DNA of 64,000 nt from CAWJMD01 sp963843835 (GTDB taxonomy: Bacteria; Actinomycetota; Actinomycetes; Actinomycetales; CAWJMD01), in contig CAWJMD010000001.1 in NCBI GenBank assembly GCA_963843835.1, positions 1,054,001 through 1,118,000 on the forward strand. The letters are read 5' to 3'. How positions within the stretch are numbered: the stretch's first letter is position 1; each line of letters begins with the position of its first letter. This document shows, in pieces, positions 32,903 through 40,356 of the stretch. The position numbers and the translations under genes were made by a program. The notes below the pieces were generated by a model, which saw nothing but the letters and a program-made list of their open reading frames with translations, was not told the DNA's origin and did no database searches.

Positions 32903-33847
32903 GTGACCGCCGACATCGCCGCTGCCCTCACCGGGAGGATGAGCGCGCGCTCCATGCGTCGGGGCTCCGTCGTCGAGTACGACTTCAGCGCCCCCGCGCG
33001 GCTGTCGCGCGAGCACTCCCGGCTGCTGGAGATCGCGTTCGAGACCTTCGGACGGCAGTGGACGACGCAGCTCGGCACCCGCCTGCCGTGCTCGTCCTCG
33101 GTGACCCTCGCGTTCGTCACGCAGACGACCTACGACGCCTACGTTGCCGAGCTCGCACCGCTGAGCGCTCTGGTGGTCTTCAGCCTCGAGGGCCCCGGCA
33201 GCGCCACCGGCGTCCTGCAGATCCCTGCCTCGTCGGCCCTGGCGCACCTCGACTACGCCCTCGGTGGGCGGGGCGGCGACCAGCCGCAGCGGGCGCTCAC
33301 GGAGATCGAGGTCACGGTGACGACGGGGCTGTGCGAGCGCGCCATCTCCACGCTGCCGTACGCCTTCACCGCGGTCGGCCCCATCTCACCCAAGGTCGAG
33401 GGCCTGCAGCAGGACAGCCAGCTCGTGCAGGCCGCCAAGGCCACCGAGATGGTCATCGTCGCCACCTTCACCCTGCAGCTCGGCGACCACGTCGAGCCGA
33501 TCACGATGATGATGCCGCTGGCCCCGCTCCAGGCGCGTCTGGCGGCGCTCGCGCCGCAGGACGTGCGGACGCCCCAGGAGGTCCAGCGCGCAGCGGACGC
33601 CTCCCGCGCCCTGCAGACGATCGTGCCGGACGTGCCGGTCGACGTGTCGGTGCGGATGTCGAGCATGCCGGTGTCACCTGACCAGGTCCTCGGTCTCGCC
33701 GTCGGCGACCTGCTGCGGTTCCCGCACCCGACGGGCCGCCCGTTGGACGTCATGGCCGCCGACGTCGTCGTGGCCCGAGCCGTCACCACCTCACGCGGCA
33801 CTCGCCGCGCCTGTCTGATCGTCCGACCCCAGGAGGACCCCCGATGA
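32903..33847 (+). CDS. fliM: flagellar motor switch protein FliM (no CheY-binding N-terminus)
   Basis: A 314-residue FliM. The CheC-like middle domain runs from EYDFSAPARLSREHSRLLEIAFETFGRQWTTQL to VGPISPKVEGLQQDSQLVQAAKATEMVIVATF, and the SpoA (C-ring) domain is at about 230-310 (VDVSVRMSSMPVSPDQVLGLAVGDLLRFPHP). The usual first 15 residues, the LSQxEIDALL helix that binds CheY-P, are missing, and none is encoded upstream in frame. Start GTG 32903 directly follows the FliA -10; ATG 32939 is an alternative without a useful Shine-Dalgarno. The stop overlaps fliN. Confidence 0.9.
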   Translation: MTADIAAALTGRMSARSMRRGSVVEYDFSAPARLSREHSRLLEIAFETFGRQWTTQLGTRLPCSSSVTLAFVTQTTYDAYVAELAPLSALVVFSLEGPGSATGVLQIPASSALAHLDYALGGRGGDQPQRALTEIEVTVTTGLCERAISTLPYAFTAVGPISPKVEGLQQDSQLVQAAKATEMVIVATFTLQLGDHVEPITMMMPLAPLQARLAALAPQDVRTPQEVQRAADASRALQTIVPDVPVDVSVRMSSMPVSPDQVLGLAVGDLLRFPHPTGRPLDVMAADVVVARAVTTSRGTRRACLIVRPQEDPR

Positions 33848-34614
33848 CCGCCCAGCAGGTCGACGCCCAGATCGGCGACGCCTTCGCCACGGCCTCGGCC
33901 GCGGCGACCGCCGCACTCAGCCTGATCCCGTCCGCGCACCCCCTCACGGTCTCCTCGGCACCCGGGCAGCGTCCGGAGGCCGGCGCCACGGCGTTCGTGG
34001 CCACGTTCACCGGGGCCGCGAGCGGCGAGGTGTTCCTGGTCCTCCACGACGACGTGGCGTCGGCGCTGACTGCCGGCGCGGTCGGCCTGGAGCTCACCGA
34101 CGCCGTCCGTCCCGCCCTCGAGGCGGCGGCCGCCGCCGGCGGGCCCAGCGTGCTGGGACCGGTGCGCGCCGCGCCGGTCGACGAGATCGCGCCGGTCGGG
34201 GGCCGCGCGGCCGTCGTGGCCCTGATCGGCGGCGGCTCGCCCGTCGCGTGGCTCGGGCTCAGCCCGCGCGACGGGTCGGAGGACGGCCCGACGATCCCGC
34301 GGCAGTCGGGCGCCACCAGCGCCGTCAGCCACGGTGTCGGTGGCGGCAGCCCGCTGAACGGACTGGGCCTTCACCTGCTCCAGAACGTCGAGATGGTCCT
34401 GTCCGTCGAGATCGGCCGCGCCCGGATGACCGTGCGCGACCTGCTGCAGCTCGCCCCGGGGTCGGTCGTCGAGCTCGACCGCGCGGCCGGCGCGCCCGCC
34501 GACCTGCTCGTGAACGGCCGCCTGATCGCTCGTGGCGAGGTCGTCGTGGTCGACGAGGACTTCGGTCTGCGCATCACCGAGCTGGTCCAGCCGGTGGGGG
34601 AGAACCCCGCCTGA
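33844..34614 (+). CDS. fliN: flagellar motor switch protein FliN (long, FliY-like)
   Basis: A 256-residue protein, about twice the length of enteric FliN. The C-terminal SpoA domain (about 175-250) is clear: LHLLQNVEMVLSVEIGRARMTVRDLLQLAPGSVVELDRAAGAPADLLVNGRLIARGEVVVVDEDFGLRITEL. The N-terminal 130 residues (TAFVATFTGAASGEVFLVLHDDVASALT) resemble the CheC/FliM-type domain of FliY, but I see no phosphatase motif that I can vouch for. It forms the base of the C-ring. It overlaps fliM (ATGA) and fliO (TGATG). Confidence 0.88.
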   Translation: MTAQQVDAQIGDAFATASAAATAALSLIPSAHPLTVSSAPGQRPEAGATAFVATFTGAASGEVFLVLHDDVASALTAGAVGLELTDAVRPALEAAAAAGGPSVLGPVRAAPVDEIAPVGGRAAVVALIGGGSPVAWLGLSPRDGSEDGPTIPRQSGATSAVSHGVGGGSPLNGLGLHLLQNVEMVLSVEIGRARMTVRDLLQLAPGSVVELDRAAGAPADLLVNGRLIARGEVVVVDEDFGLRITELVQPVGENPA

Positions 34615-35114
34615 TGGATGCCATCGGCCTGGCCCTGCGCGTGGGCCTGTCCCTCGCCTGCGTGCTGGGTCTGATCTGGCTCATCTCCCGGGGGCTGCTC
34701 ACCGGCGGCGCCCGTCGCCGCGGTCGCAGCGTGGGAGGCGTGTCCGTGCTGGCGCGTCAGTCGCTGTCGCGCACCGGCAGCATCGCCGTCGTCCAGGTCG
34801 GTGACCGCGCCCTCGTCCTGGGTGTGACCGAGCAGAACGTCACGTTGCTCACCGAGACCGAGCTGTCGGCGCTGGAGGCCGAGGTCGAGGAGCTGGACGT
34901 CGAGGAGGTCGAGAACGTCACCACGACGATCGCGGGTGCCCTGGACGCCCCCGTCCGCACCACGAAGGTCCCGTCGATCGACCACGTCCCGGCCCCGCGG
35001 CGCACGCGCCGTCCGGCGCCGGCTGCCACCGGGTCCCTCGCGGGGTCCGCCCTCTCGCCGGCCACCTGGTCCCAGGCGGTCGAAGCGCTGCGCGACAGGA
35101 CCACTCGCCGATGA
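34614..35114 (+). CDS. fliO: flagellar biosynthesis protein FliO
   Basis: A 166-residue membrane protein: one N-terminal helix (ALRVGLSLACVLGLIWLISRGLLTG), then a small beta domain VSVLARQSLSRTGSIAVVQVGDRALVLGVTEQNVTLLTE, the FliO signature, and a disordered acidic/basic tail. FliO helps FliP assemble in the export gate. It shares its ATG with the fliN stop and overlaps the fliP ATG, so the start is well fixed. Confidence 0.88.
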   Translation: MDAIGLALRVGLSLACVLGLIWLISRGLLTGGARRRGRSVGGVSVLARQSLSRTGSIAVVQVGDRALVLGVTEQNVTLLTETELSALEAEVEELDVEEVENVTTTIAGALDAPVRTTKVPSIDHVPAPRRTRRPAPAATGSLAGSALSPATWSQAVEALRDRTTRR

Positions 35115-36007
35115 CCGACGCAGTCCGCGCCCGCCGGGCGACCGCCCGGACGGGCTGGTCGCTCCTGCTGGCGACGCTCGCCCTGGTCGTCGGTGGCGTG
35201 CTGCTGTCGGCGGGCCCGGCCCAGGCGGGCGCCCTGCCGGGTGCCGGTGCAGTCGTCGCGTCGCCCGCGGTGCCCGCCGGACCGGTGGCCCCGACGCCGC
35301 CGACCGAGCCGACGCCACCGCCCTCGGCCGACGACCCCGACAAGCCGACCGTGTCGGTCGACATCAACGGCGTGGACGGCAAGCCGAGCAGCTCGATCGT
35401 CGTCATCCTCGCGATCACCGCGCTCTCGGTGGCTCCCGCGCTGATGCTGATGACCACGTCGTTCACCAAGATCTTCGTCGTCCTCACTATCACCCGGAAC
35501 GCGCTGGGGCTCACCTCGGCACCGCCCAACCAGGTGATCGCGGGCCTCGCCCTGTTCCTCAGCCTCTTCGTCATGGGCCCGGTGCTCAGCCAGGTCAACG
35601 ACATCGGCGTGCAGCCGTACCTCGCCGGGTCGTTGACCCAGTCGGAGGCGTTCGAGGCGGGCAGCGCGCCGCTCAAGGACTTCATGCTCGACCACACACG
35701 GGGCGAGGACCTGGCGCTGATCACCCGCGCGGCCGACCGCCCCAACCCGACCAGCCGGGAGGAGACGCCGATGCTCACGCTGATCCCGGCGTTCGTGCTC
35801 TCCGAGCTGCGCGCCGCGTTCATCATCGGCTTCGTCGTCTTCGTGCCCTTCCTCGTGATCGACATCGTGGTCGCGGCCGCCCTGATGTCGATGGGCATGA
35901 TGATGCTGCCGCCCGTGACCGTCTCCCTGCCGTTCAAGCTGTTGCTGTTCGTGCTGGTGGACGGCTGGGGCCTCGTCATCACGTCCGTCGTCGGAAGCTA
36001 CGGGTAG
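35111..36007 (+). CDS. fliP: flagellar biosynthesis protein FliP
   Basis: A 298-residue export-gate protein. A signal peptide (about residues 1-37, WSLLLATLALVVGGVLLSAGPAQAG) and a Pro-rich linker are followed by the FliP core: IVVILAITALSVAPALMLMTTSFTKIFVVLTITRNALGLTSAPPNQVIAGLALFLSLFVMGP, then TLIPAFVLSELRAAFIIGFVVFVPFLVIDIVVAAALMSMGMMMLPP and VDGWGLVI. The Pro/Thr linker (PTPPTEPTPPPSADDPDKP) is longer than in enteric FliP. Confidence 0.95.
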   Translation: MTDAVRARRATARTGWSLLLATLALVVGGVLLSAGPAQAGALPGAGAVVASPAVPAGPVAPTPPTEPTPPPSADDPDKPTVSVDINGVDGKPSSSIVVILAITALSVAPALMLMTTSFTKIFVVLTITRNALGLTSAPPNQVIAGLALFLSLFVMGPVLSQVNDIGVQPYLAGSLTQSEAFEAGSAPLKDFMLDHTRGEDLALITRAADRPNPTSREETPMLTLIPAFVLSELRAAFIIGFVVFVPFLVIDIVVAAALMSMGMMMLPPVTVSLPFKLLLFVLVDGWGLVITSVVGSYG

Positions 36008-36012
36008 CGGCC

Positions 36013-36288
36013 GTGGACGACTCCTCCGTCATCGAGATCGGCATCGCCGCGCTCACGGTCGCCGCCAAGCTGTCGGCGCCGATCCTGCTGACCGCCCTCG
36101 TCGTCGGCTTCACGATCTCGCTCTTCCAGTCGGTCACCCAGATCCAGGAGGTGACGCTGAGCTTCGTCCCCAAGGCTCTCGCCGTGGGCGTCGCCCTGCT
36201 CGTGTGCGGCAACTGGATGCTGCACGAGGTCACCTCGTTCACCATCGGGCTCTACGACCGCATCCCCGACTTCCTGTCAGGGGGGTGA
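36013..36288 (+). CDS. fliQ: flagellar biosynthesis protein FliQ
   Basis: A 91-residue, two-helix FliQ: SAPILLTALVVGFTISLFQSVTQIQEVTLSFVPKALAVGVALLVCGNWMLHEVTSFTIGLYDRIP. The FQSVTQIQExTLSFxPK signature is complete. The start is GTG 36013, five bases after the fliP stop. It is part of the FliPQR export gate. Confidence 0.95.
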   Translation: MDDSSVIEIGIAALTVAAKLSAPILLTALVVGFTISLFQSVTQIQEVTLSFVPKALAVGVALLVCGNWMLHEVTSFTIGLYDRIPDFLSGG

Positions 36289-36292
36289 GGGC

Positions 36293-37063
36293 ATGGGCCT
36301 CGACGTCCCCCTCGAGCAGCTCGTCGGGCTGATGCTCGGCACCTTCCGGATCGCGAGCTTCCTGCTGCTGGCACCGCCCTTCTCGCACCGCGCGATCCCA
36401 GGTCAGGTCAAGGCCCTCCTCGCCCTCGGGCTGGGGCTCGCCGTGCTGCCCGAGGTTCCCGACACCCTGACCCGTGGAGGGCTGGACTCGGGGGCGATGG
36501 TCGTGGCCGTGGCCCAGGAGGTGGTGGTGGGCAGCGCCCTCGGCTTCCTCTGCATGCTCGTGTTCGCAGCCGTCCAGGCCGCAGGCGACCTGCTCGACCT
36601 CTTCGGCGGGTTCACGCTCGCCTTCGCCTTCGACCCGCTGACGCAGAGCGGCTCGTCGGTGCTCGGTCGCATGTACCAGCTCACCGCCCTGACGCTGCTG
36701 TTCGCGACCAACGCCCACCTGCTCGTACTGCGTGGCCTGCTGCGCACCTTCGACGTGCTGCCCGTCGGCCAGCTGCTCGACCTCGACACCCTGGCCAGCA
36801 CGGTCACGGCGGGGATCACCGGCATGTTCCTGGCCGCGCTGCAGATCGCCGGCCCCCTCATCGCCGTGCTCTTCCTGGCCGACGTCGGCCTCGGCCTGCT
36901 GACGCGGGTCGCCCCGGCCCTCAACGCCTTCGCCCTCGGGTTCCCCCTGAAGATCCTCATCACCCTGGTGCTGGCGGGACTGTCGTTCGCCGCACTGCCT
37001 CCTGTCGTCGAGGCGCTGACCGACCAGGCGACACGCATCGTGGTGGGGGTGAGCGGTGGCTGA
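36293..37063 (+). CDS. fliR: flagellar biosynthesis protein FliR
   Basis: A 256-residue FliR with about six membrane helices. Markers include MLGTFRIASFLLLAPPFSHRAIPGQVKALLALGLGLAVLPEV, VAQEVVVGSALGFLCMLVFAAVQAAGDLLDLFGGFTLAFAFDP, LFLADVGLGLLTRVAPALNAFALGFPLKILITL. It completes the FliPQR gate. Its last eight bases overlap the flhB start, and FliR/FlhB act together in substrate export. Confidence 0.94.
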   Translation: MGLDVPLEQLVGLMLGTFRIASFLLLAPPFSHRAIPGQVKALLALGLGLAVLPEVPDTLTRGGLDSGAMVVAVAQEVVVGSALGFLCMLVFAAVQAAGDLLDLFGGFTLAFAFDPLTQSGSSVLGRMYQLTALTLLFATNAHLLVLRGLLRTFDVLPVGQLLDLDTLASTVTAGITGMFLAALQIAGPLIAVLFLADVGLGLLTRVAPALNAFALGFPLKILITLVLAGLSFAALPPVVEALTDQATRIVVGVSGG

Positions 37064-38144
37064 CGGCGCGGGCGGTGGTGAGAAGACCGAGGCCCCGACA
37101 CCGAAGAAGCTCAAGGAGTCCCGGCAGCAGGGCCAGACGCCGAGGTCCGCGGACATCGGCGCCTGGGTCGGGATCGGTGCCGCGGCGCTCGTGCTCCCGC
37201 TCGTGCTGCGGTCCGGCACCGACACCGCGCGGACGGCCCTTGCCCACGTCAGGACCGTCGCCGAGAACCCTGACCCGACCATCGCGGTCGGCGTCCTCTC
37301 GGCCGGCCTGCAGGACGGGGCGATGGCCGTGGCCCCCTTGGCCGCGGTGACGGTCGTCGTCGCGATCGGCGCGGCGGCCGCGCAGGGCGGCCTCCGCTTC
37401 GCGACCAAGGCTGCGAAGCCCAAGTTCTCCCGGCTCAACCCCGGCAAGGGCCTCAAGCGCGTCTTCGGCCCGCAGGCGCTCTGGGAGGGCACCAAGGCGG
37501 CCCTGAAGACGGCCGTGCTGGGTGTCGTGCTCTGGCAGGTGGTCAAGGGCATCGCCCCGTACATGCTGGGTTCTGGCGCCCTGCCGCTGACGGCGACGAT
37601 CGACGCGGTCGGCGGTGGCGTTGCCGACCTCATCCGCACCGCCGTCGTCGCAGGCCTCGTCGTGGCCGCCGCCGACTACTTCGTGGTCCGCCGCCGCACG
37701 ATGAAGCAGCTGCGGATGAGCCACAAGGAGATCACCGAGGAGAACAAGCAGGCGGAGGGCGACCCGCTGCTGAAGGGCGCCATCCGGTCCAAGCAGCTGG
37801 CCATGAGCCGGAACCGTATGATGAGCGAGCTCGCGAGCGCCGACGTCGTGCTGGTCAACCCGACGCACGTGGCCGTGGCGCTGCGCTACGACCCGGCCAA
37901 GGGCGCGCCGCGTGTGGTCGCCAAGGGAGCCGGCCTCGTGGCGGCCCGGATCCGCGAGAAGGCCGCCGAGCACAGGGTGCCGATGGTCGAGGACATCCCG
38001 CTGGCCCGGGCGCTGCACGCGGCCTGCGAGCTCGGGCAGGAGGTGCCCAGCGAGCTGTTCACGGCCGTCGCCCAGGTGCTGGCGTTCGTGATGAGGCTGC
38101 GTTCGCGCGGTGTGGCGGCCGGCGTGCACCGCATCGCCGCCTGA
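37056..38144 (+). CDS. flhB: flagellar biosynthesis protein FlhB
   Basis: A 362-residue FlhB. The N-terminus reads EKTEAPTPKKLKESRQQGQTPRSADI, four membrane helices follow, and the cytoplasmic domain holds the self-cleavage site NPTH at residues 268-271 within ASADVVLVNPTHVAVALRYD, then APRVVAKGAGLVAARIREKAAEHRVPMVEDIPLARALH. FlhB is the substrate-specificity switch acted on by FliK. Start GTG 37056 overlaps fliR by 8 bases. It ends the fliM operon. Confidence 0.96.
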   Translation: MADGAGGGEKTEAPTPKKLKESRQQGQTPRSADIGAWVGIGAAALVLPLVLRSGTDTARTALAHVRTVAENPDPTIAVGVLSAGLQDGAMAVAPLAAVTVVVAIGAAAAQGGLRFATKAAKPKFSRLNPGKGLKRVFGPQALWEGTKAALKTAVLGVVLWQVVKGIAPYMLGSGALPLTATIDAVGGGVADLIRTAVVAGLVVAAADYFVVRRRTMKQLRMSHKEITEENKQAEGDPLLKGAIRSKQLAMSRNRMMSELASADVVLVNPTHVAVALRYDPAKGAPRVVAKGAGLVAARIREKAAEHRVPMVEDIPLARALHAACELGQEVPSELFTAVAQVLAFVMRLRSRGVAAGVHRIAA

Positions 38145-38169
38145 GCCGAGCATCCACCCGGACGGGCGC

Positions 38170-38197
38170 TACAGGTCGGCTGATGGCGCGCCGAAGG
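38170..38197 (+). promoter_or_regulatory. possible FliA promoter before flhA (weaker)
   Basis: TACA at 38170-38173, a 16-base spacer and GCCGAAGG at 38190-38197, in the 109-base gap between flhB and flhA. The spacing equals the strong sites, but both blocks have changes. Confidence 0.4.
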
Positions 38198-38253
38198 AGT
38201 AAGAGCCAGGACGGCAACAGCGGGGCCACGGAGCGGCCACGAACAGAAGGACC

Positions 38254-40356
38254 GTGAGCGCTCCCATGTCCCAGGCCAGCACGGGCGTCCCGAACGCCGC
38301 GCGTCGTCGCGGTCCGGGCATCGGCGCGCTCGCGGTGCCCGTGGGTGTCGTCGGCGTCGTCCTCCTCCTCGTGGTGCCGATCCCCGCGGCCCTCCTCGAC
38401 ATGCTGATCGCCGTCAACATCGTCGGCGCCCTCGTTATCCTGCTCACGAGCATGTACGTGCGTCGTCCCCTGGACTTCGCGATCTTCCCGTCCCTGCTGC
38501 TCGTGTTCACCCTGTTCCGCCTCGGCCTGAACGTGGCCTCCACGCGCCTCGTGCTCTCGGACGGGTACGCGGGCAAGGTGATCGAGGCCTTCGGGCACTT
38601 CGTCGTCAGCGGTTCGCTCGTGATCGGGCTCGTGATCTTCCTGATCCTCGTCGTCATCCAGTTCGTCGTGATCACCAACGGTGCCGGTCGCGTCGCCGAG
38701 GTCGGCGCGCGCTTCACCCTCGACGCGATGCCGGGCAAGCAGATGGCGATCGACGCCGACCTCAACGCGGGTCTGATCGACGAGGACCAGGCGCGCCAGC
38801 GGCGGGCCGACGTGACGGCCGAGGCCGACTTCTACGGTGCGATGGACGGCTCCTCGAAGTTCGTCAAGGGCGACGCCATCGCGGGCATCGTGATCACCGT
38901 GATCAACCTCATCGGCGGGTTCGTCATCGGCATGTTGCAGCGGGGGCTCTCGCCTGCCGAGGCGCTCGAGACGTACAGCCTGCTGACGATCGGCGACGGT
39001 CTGGTCACGCAGATCCCGGCCCTGCTGATGTCGGTGTCGACCGGCATGATCGTGACCCGCGCGACGACCCAGGGCGACATGGGCTCCGACGCCGCCGAGC
39101 AGCTCGGCCGCCACCGTCCGGCCCTCCTGATCGCCGGCTCCGCCGCGATCGCCCTGGCGCTGATCCCGGGCATGCCCAAGCTGCCGTTCATCCTCGTCGG
39201 CGCCGGGGTGCTGCTGATGGCACAGCGCGCCGGGGCCCGGGACAAGGCCGACGACGCCACGGAGCAGGACGGTCCCGTGGTGCCGGTGGCATCGCCCGAC
39301 ACCCCCGAGTCGCTCATGCAGGACATGCGCGTCGACCCGCTCGAGATCGTGCTGGCCCCCGACCTGGTCGACCTGGTCGACACCAGCAGCGGCGGCGACC
39401 TGCTCGACCGGGTGCGGGCGCTGCGCCGCAAGGTGGCGGTCGAGCTGGGTGTCGTCATCCCACCGGTCCGCACCCGCGACAGCATCGACCTGCCCACGTC
39501 CACGTACGCGATCCGCATCTCGGGCGTCGAGGTCACCCGAGGTCAGGCCCCTCCCGGCCGCGTGCTCGCACTCGGCGAGGGACTGGACTCGCTGCCGGGG
39601 ACGGCCACCACCGAGCCCGTGTTCGGTCTGGCCGGCCGCTGGGTCCCCGCCGAGCTGCGCCACCAGGCGGAGCTGTCGGGTGCCACGGTCGTCGACCGGG
39701 CCTCGGTGCTCGTCACGCACCTGGCAGAGGTGATCCGTACGCACGCGTCGCGCCTGCTGAGCCGGGAGGACGTGCGAGGCCTTGTGGACGCGGTCAAGGC
39801 GGAGCATCCGGCGGTCGTCGACGAGCTCGTCCCCGGCGCCCTGTCGCTGGGCGAGGTGCAGCGGGTGCTGCAGTGCCTGCTCGACGAGGGCGTCGCCATC
39901 CGCGACCTCCCGCACATCTTCGAGGGACTGTCGATGCGTGCCCGTGCGGGCAGCGACCTCGACGGGCTCGTCGAGGCGGCACGCTCGGCCCTCGGTCCGG
40001 CCGTCGCCGCCCAGCACGCGCAGGACGGGATCCTGCCCGTCCTCACGTTCGACCCGCTGCTCGAGCAGTCGCTGGCCGAGGCGGTGCGCCCCGGTGAGGC
40101 CGGGGCGACGCTGTCCCTCGACCCCCAGCGCGCCGAGCTCATCATCGAGCAGCTCCAGCACCGGCTGACCGAGGTCGAGAACCACGGTCTGACGCCGGTC
40201 CTCGCATGTGCACCGGGTCTGCGGGCCCCCGTCCGGCGCTTCGTCGCGCTGGGCGTCCCCCGCATCCCGGTGCTGTCCTACTCGGAGATCGGTATCTCCG
40301 GGCTGCAGATCGAGACCGTAGGGACGGTGACTGGCCACGATGCGCTTGTTGCTTGA
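38254..40356 (+). CDS. flhA: flagellar biosynthesis protein FlhA
   Basis: A 700-residue FlhA. The N-terminal half has about eight membrane helices with the signature MYVRRPLDFAIFPSLLLVFTLFRLGLNVASTRLVL and the FHIPEP-region counterpart AEVGARFTLDAMPGKQMAIDADLNAGLI, followed by ADFYGAMDGSSKFVKGDAIAGI. The cytoplasmic half carries IRISGVEVTRGQAPPGRVLALG, HLAEVIRTHASRLLSREDVRGLVD and the closing VPVLSYSEIG-like IPVLSYSEIGISGLQIETVG. It forms the export nonamer ring. The start is GTG 38254 or ATG 38266. It overlaps flhF by 17 bases. Confidence 0.95.
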   Translation: MSAPMSQASTGVPNAARRRGPGIGALAVPVGVVGVVLLLVVPIPAALLDMLIAVNIVGALVILLTSMYVRRPLDFAIFPSLLLVFTLFRLGLNVASTRLVLSDGYAGKVIEAFGHFVVSGSLVIGLVIFLILVVIQFVVITNGAGRVAEVGARFTLDAMPGKQMAIDADLNAGLIDEDQARQRRADVTAEADFYGAMDGSSKFVKGDAIAGIVITVINLIGGFVIGMLQRGLSPAEALETYSLLTIGDGLVTQIPALLMSVSTGMIVTRATTQGDMGSDAAEQLGRHRPALLIAGSAAIALALIPGMPKLPFILVGAGVLLMAQRAGARDKADDATEQDGPVVPVASPDTPESLMQDMRVDPLEIVLAPDLVDLVDTSSGGDLLDRVRALRRKVAVELGVVIPPVRTRDSIDLPTSTYAIRISGVEVTRGQAPPGRVLALGEGLDSLPGTATTEPVFGLAGRWVPAELRHQAELSGATVVDRASVLVTHLAEVIRTHASRLLSREDVRGLVDAVKAEHPAVVDELVPGALSLGEVQRVLQCLLDEGVAIRDLPHIFEGLSMRARAGSDLDGLVEAARSALGPAVAAQHAQDGILPVLTFDPLLEQSLAEAVRPGEAGATLSLDPQRAELIIEQLQHRLTEVENHGLTPVLACAPGLRAPVRRFVALGVPRIPVLSYSEIGISGLQIETVGTVTGHDALVA

